From: Candidatus Levyibacteriota bacterium
GTDB lineage: Bacteria; Patescibacteriota; Microgenomatia; Levybacterales; UBA12049
Direction: 5' to 3'
DNA: 15,402 nt
Assembly (NCBI GenBank): GCA_023245515.1
Contig: JAHFKE010000026.1
Coordinates: 1-15,402 of the forward strand
The position numbers were made by a program, and so were the translations under genes. The first letter of the stretch is position 1. Every line of letters begins with the position of its first letter. This document shows, piece by piece, positions 12,439 to 15,402 of this stretch. The notes under the pieces are model-generated. The model made no database searches and had not been told where the DNA came from. It worked only from the letters and a program-made list of their open reading frames with translations.

Positions 12439-14098
12439 TTTTACCACCCTCGAGGACTTCTTGCGATTTGCCCAGAACGGTTCTCCAGTCTCCGATCTTG
12501 CGGAATACTAGGATGTATGTCTTGGCCTCCTTCACGTTAAAGAACCATGTTAGGAAGAGGTAGAGGGTCAGACCAAAAAAGCTTGAGATACCTGTCAGGA
12601 TGATGAGGTTTACGGTGTGCGTCGTATCGAAAACAAGCTGATCGAGCAGCTTTATTGGGATGTAAAGAGCAAATGCTGTGAGGAAAGATGACATAAATAA
12701 TTTACTCCACGAGATGAACAGTTCAAATTTCTGAAATCCTCCGGTTCTTCTTTCCAGAATAACAAATAATATAACAAGCTGGGTGATACTCGTGACGGTG
12801 AAAGCTATACCTAGGCTTGCGATGCCCCAGTGGAAGAAAGTGATGAAAATATATGCAAGGATCAAAAGAAGCCCTGTTGTTATACCACCGATGAGTAGTG
12901 GTGTCCGGGTGTCGTGGAGAGCATAGAAGGCTCTGAGTACGAGTGTCATGAGAGCTTGGGCAAAGATGGAGATGCTGAAGAATGCTAGGGTTTGTCCTGT
13001 CAGTACCGTTGCGGGCCAGTCAAATCTGCTCGCACCATAGACAAGTCTGACAAATGGAATGCGAAGGATCAGGATGAGTACCGAGACGGGAAGTACGAGA
13101 TAGAGCATCTGATTGAAGCTATTGATAAATGTCGTTCGGAACTCGCTCGGGTTATCTTTTTCTCTGGAGAGTATGGGAAAAGCAGCTTGTGCAATTGTCT
13201 GACCGAAAAGAGCCACCGGTGCGAAGGCAAGAGTTTTGGCAAGATCGAAGATGACGTTCATGCGGCCAGGATCCTGGAGAAGGGAGATTAATGAGGCTAT
13301 GGCGACAGTTCCTGAAAGAAATACCCCATTGGCAATTGTACGAGGCCACATCAGCTGTGTAATTTTCTTAACACCGTCTGATTTTATATATGCTAGAGAT
13401 GGTTTGAAAGAAAAGCCAAGCTGTTTGGCAAGGGGAAGCTGGAGGGTGACGAAAATGAGACCTCCCAATATGACACCGATAGTTGCTGCATAGATACCGA
13501 AGTATTGGGAGAATATTAGAACTCCCAATATGATCCCCAAATTATAAGAGGCAGCAGCGATGCCGGGAACAAAGAAGTGATTATATGACTGGAGTAGTGC
13601 AGTAAAGAAAGTTCCCACGATAAAAAGGAGCTGTCCGAAGATAATGATCCGCATTAGGTTAGCCATAAGCATCATTTCGCTTGGTGAGAAATGTGCCCCG
13701 CTATTAAATATTTGTAGGAAGAAGGGGGCAAAAATAGCAAGGAAAATAGAGAGTACGAAGAAGATGGAAAAGCCCAAAGCCAGAAGGGTTGAGGCCATCT
13801 TGTGTGCTTCTTTTTCATGTCCTTTGTTGAGTAGTTCTGAAAAGACAGGTATAAAAGCGCTTGATAATGCTGAGGCTATAGTAAGTTGAAATAATGCATC
13901 GGGGAGCTGGGAGGCATAGAGGTATATTCCCAAGGTGTCAGATGCTCCGAATATACCGATGAGCAGTCTCTGCCTGATAAGTCCCAGAATCTGGGAGATT
14001 ATCACAGTTGCCATTATTATAAAGGCAGCAGAGAGAATATTGGTCTGGCGTTTAGTGAGCAGATCTAGACTCTTTTTCCACAAATCATTTTTAGCCAT
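12428..14098 (-). CDS. murJ: MurJ/MviN family lipid II flippase, 556 aa
   Basis: MurJ moves the peptidoglycan precursor lipid II across the cytoplasmic membrane. The protein is a multi-helix membrane protein of the MOP exporter superfamily; hydrophobic segments recur through its whole length, with about 14 expected. The family start is recognisable as SQILGLIRQRLLIGIFGAS (35-53), then LPDALFQL and ALSSAFIPVFSELL (77-90). By eye, Arg42 matches E. coli Arg24, while positions matching Arg18, Asp39 and Arg52 carry Gln, Gly and Phe. The call to family is firm, the exact activity less so. The gene is convergent with purD, overlapping it by 11 bp, and divergent from rpsT with a 52-bp gap. Confidence 0.9.
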   Translation of the reverse strand: MAKNDLWKKSLDLLTKRQTNILSAAFIIMATVIISQILGLIRQRLLIGIFGASDTLGIYLYASQLPDALFQLTIASALSSAFIPVFSELLNKGHEKEAHKMASTLLALGFSIFFVLSIFLAIFAPFFLQIFNSGAHFSPSEMMLMANLMRIIIFGQLLFIVGTFFTALLQSYNHFFVPGIAAASYNLGIILGVLIFSQYFGIYAATIGVILGGLIFVTLQLPLAKQLGFSFKPSLAYIKSDGVKKITQLMWPRTIANGVFLSGTVAIASLISLLQDPGRMNVIFDLAKTLAFAPVALFGQTIAQAAFPILSREKDNPSEFRTTFINSFNQMLYLVLPVSVLILILRIPFVRLVYGASRFDWPATVLTGQTLAFFSISIFAQALMTLVLRAFYALHDTRTPLLIGGITTGLLLILAYIFITFFHWGIASLGIAFTVTSITQLVILFVILERRTGGFQKFELFISWSKLFMSSFLTAFALYIPIKLLDQLVFDTTHTVNLIILTGISSFFGLTLYLFLTWFFNVKEAKTYILVFRKIGDWRTVLGKSQEVLEGGKINP

Positions 14099-14114
14099 AA
14101 AAAAATTAGCGATT

Positions 14115-14120
14115 ATTGTA
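14115..14120 (-). promoter_or_regulatory. Possible -10 box of murJ
   Basis: TACAAT on the minus strand lies 16 nt before the murJ ATG, the same distance as the -10 of the cyclophilin gene. No good -35 is found at the expected spacing. The hexamer overlaps the -35 of rpsT on the other strand. Confidence 0.3.
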
Positions 14121-14144
14121 TTTTCAAGTATATCATGCTAAAAT
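14116..14144 (+). promoter_or_regulatory. Predicted promoter of rpsT
   Basis: TTGTAT (14116-14121), a 17-nt spacer and TAAAAT (14139-14144) with an upstream TGC (extended -10 type) are followed by 6 nt and the ATG at 14151. This is the same 17/6 layout as at 6616-6644 and predicts a leaderless mRNA for a ribosomal protein. Confidence 0.6.
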
Positions 14145-14150
14145 GTACAA

Positions 14151-14483
14151 ATGCCAATATTAAAACACGCAAAGAAAAAGCTCAAGCAGGACAAAAAACG
14201 CACTGCTGAGAACAAAAAGTTTAAGGTAGCCTTCAAGAAGCTTGTTAAAAAAGCAAAGGAAGTTAGAACACCTGAGGCAGTCAGTGAGGCTTTCAGTAGT
14301 GTCGACAAAGCAGCAAAGAAGAATGTGCTTCCTAAGAATAGAGCAGCTAGGATCAAGTCGTCTCTCGCCAAGTCGGTTGCCGCACCTGTAAAAGCTGTTG
14401 TAGCTCCTATAAAGGCGAAAGCAAAGAAGGCAAAGGCACTGGTTAAGAAGAAGGCAGTTGTTAAGAAAACCTCTAAAAAATAG
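14151..14483 (+). CDS. rpsT: 30S ribosomal protein S20 with basic C-terminal extension, 110 aa
   Basis: S20 binds 16S rRNA and is an early small-subunit assembly protein. Residues 1-77 show the S20 pattern: MPILKHAKKKLKQDKKR with the SAKK-like basic start, NKKFKVAFKKLVKKAKE, and the conserved VLPKNRAARIKSSLAK (59-74). Most bacterial S20 proteins have about 85-90 residues. Here about 33 further residues follow, made almost only of Lys, Ala and Val with a few Pro (VAAPVKAVVAPIKAKAKKAK and on), in the style of histone H1 tails. The tail could give extra rRNA or DNA contacts, which is inference. serS follows after 32 nt on the same strand and may be co-transcribed. Confidence 0.92.
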   Translation: MPILKHAKKKLKQDKKRTAENKKFKVAFKKLVKKAKEVRTPEAVSEAFSSVDKAAKKNVLPKNRAARIKSSLAKSVAAPVKAVVAPIKAKAKKAKALVKKKAVVKKTSKK

Positions 14484-14503
14484 TATAAATTTCTTTTATA
14501 CTC

Positions 14504-14509
14504 TATACT
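14504..14509 (+). promoter_or_regulatory. Possible -10 box of serS
   Basis: TATACT ends 6 nt before the serS ATG, and a second TATACT stands at 14497-14502. The -35 region (TAGTAT, at the rpsT stop) is poor, so this may be a secondary start within an rpsT-serS transcript. Confidence 0.35.
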
Positions 14510-14515
14510 CAAGAT

Positions 14516-15402
14516 ATGTTTGATATTAAATTTATCCGCGAGCATCCTGAATTCGTCCAGCAATCCGCAAAAAATAAAAAGGTCGATATTGATGTTGCTC
14601 ACATACTCAAAATAGATAAGAAAAAGACAGAGTTGCAAAAAATACTGCAAGCCCTTCAGGAAGAAAGAAATGCTTTTACAAAGAGTATTGCCGGAAAGCC
14701 GACAGATGAACAGATGGTCAAAGGGAAAGCAATTCGAGAGAAGCTCGAAAAAGAAGAAAGTGCCTTTAATGCAGTAAAAGAAGAGCTTGAGCAGTGGCTC
14801 CTGAAGATTCCTAATCCTGCAAAAGAAGATGTTAAGGTGGGTAAGGACGAATCTGAGAATGAAGTGATGAAGACTGTTGGTGAGCCAACGAAATTCACCT
14901 TTACCCCTAAAGATCATCTTGAATTGGGAGAGCTGCTGGATATTATTGATGTGAAAAAAGCTGCTCAAGTAAGTGGTGCCCGATTCTACTATCTGAAAAA
15001 TGATGGCGCATTGCTCGAGTTTGCGTTGCGTCAGTTTGCTTTTGATACTCTTATTGCACAAGGTTTCATCCCAATTGTTCCACCGGTAATGATTAAGAAG
15101 GATATTATGGAAGGCTTGGGATACACGCAGATAGGTGATAAAGAAGAGATTTATAGCATAGAAGATGAAGATCTTTATTTAGTAGGAACTGCAGAGCAGT
15201 CAATTGTGCCATATCATATGAATGACGTCTTAAAAAAGGAAGATTTGCCCAAACGCTATGTCGGCTTCTCTACAGCATTTCGTCGTGAAGCAGGAAGTTA
15301 TGGCAAAGATACTCGAGGGATCTTTCGTGTGCATCAATTTGATAAAACGGAAATGGTATCATTTGTTGCTGAAGCAGAAAGTGATGCTGAGCATGAATAT
15401 AT
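14516..15402 (+). CDS. serS: Seryl-tRNA synthetase, N-terminal 295 residues (cut by window end)
   Basis: SerRS attaches serine to tRNA-Ser, and to tRNA-Sec where present. The start MFDIKFIREHPEFVQQS is typical. Residues about 30-100 form the long antiparallel coiled-coil arm that grips the tRNA variable loop (KIDKKKTELQKILQALQEER and the following charged helix). The class II catalytic core begins with HLELGELLDIIDVKKAAQVS and GARFYYLKNDGALLE. The TAEQ motif reads VGTAEQSIVP, and motif 2 contains Arg256-Arg257-Glu258 followed by AGSYGKDTRGIFRVHQFDK. About 130 residues with motif 3 should lie beyond the window. The gene is probably in one unit with rpsT. Confidence 0.97.
   Translation, partial: MFDIKFIREHPEFVQQSAKNKKVDIDVAHILKIDKKKTELQKILQALQEERNAFTKSIAGKPTDEQMVKGKAIREKLEKEESAFNAVKEELEQWLLKIPNPAKEDVKVGKDESENEVMKTVGEPTKFTFTPKDHLELGELLDIIDVKKAAQVSGARFYYLKNDGALLEFALRQFAFDTLIAQGFIPIVPPVMIKKDIMEGLGYTQIGDKEEIYSIEDEDLYLVGTAEQSIVPYHMNDVLKKEDLPKRYVGFSTAFRREAGSYGKDTRGIFRVHQFDKTEMVSFVAEAESDAEHEY

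Noticed and set aside
14138..15061. 307-codon open frame on the minus strand
   Set aside because: It lies wholly antisense to rpsT and serS, both firmly identified. Its Phe/Leu-rich product is what the A-rich, Lys-rich sense codons give when read backwards.
1..15402. Recoded TGA (glycine), as in Gracilibacteria or SR1
   Set aside because: purD and the protease end at TGA at the expected family ends, and no conserved gene contains an internal TGA.

Overview
The window looks like a fragment of a reduced bacterial genome from the Candidate Phyla Radiation (Patescibacteria), most likely a Microgenomates-type lineage. Four things point there. A membrane-anchored cohesin/PKD surface protein has the N-terminal style common in these genomes (a helix, then LLQQQQ, then RSRA). 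A dispersed palindromic element is of the kind that reads as WIPA...GMT when translated. Genes for unrelated functions are packed tightly, with little operon logic. Short orphan proteins sit among housekeeping genes. TGA acts as a stop and tryptophan is TGG, so the recoded genetic code of Gracilibacteria/SR1 is excluded. The placement is inference; no rRNA is present.

Layout. Positions 1-256: the tail of a GIY-YIG nuclease gene and a palindromic repeat. Positions 262-1728: two minus-strand paralogous orphan genes that share a C-terminal domain; one contains three tandem repeats of 53-54 residues. Positions 1829-3460: a membrane-anchored subtilisin-like protease with a cysteine-rich tail. Positions 3462-5998: a membrane-anchored cyclophilin (minus) divergent from lepA (plus). 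Positions 6010-7935: an orphan cytosolic protein and the cohesin/PKD surface protein, both minus. Positions 8096-10255: a groES-groEL operon with a consensus promoter, a 14-bp perfect palindrome in the leader and a rho-independent terminator. Positions 10260-12438: a possible small ORF, a nicotinamidase gene (minus) and a divergent lone purD (plus). Positions 12428-15402: murJ (minus), whose end overlaps that of purD, then rpsT and the first two thirds of serS (plus).

How the genes work together. Translation (lepA, rpsT, serS), protein folding (GroES/GroEL, cyclophilin) and cell-envelope functions (MurJ, surface protein, protease) dominate. pncA and purD are isolated steps of NAD salvage and purine synthesis. 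Four gene pairs meet tail to tail with 1 nt, 11 nt, -11 nt (overlap) or about 90 nt between stops, and only groEL has a recognisable intrinsic terminator.

The most striking signal is promoter placement. Several genes carry a sigma-70-like promoter (TTGACA, 17-18 nt, TANAAT-like) whose -10 box ends only 6-7 nt before the start codon. This predicts leaderless or nearly leaderless mRNAs. It also shows that longer TTG or ATG starts at 1790, 4208 and 1776 are artefacts that run through promoter sequence.
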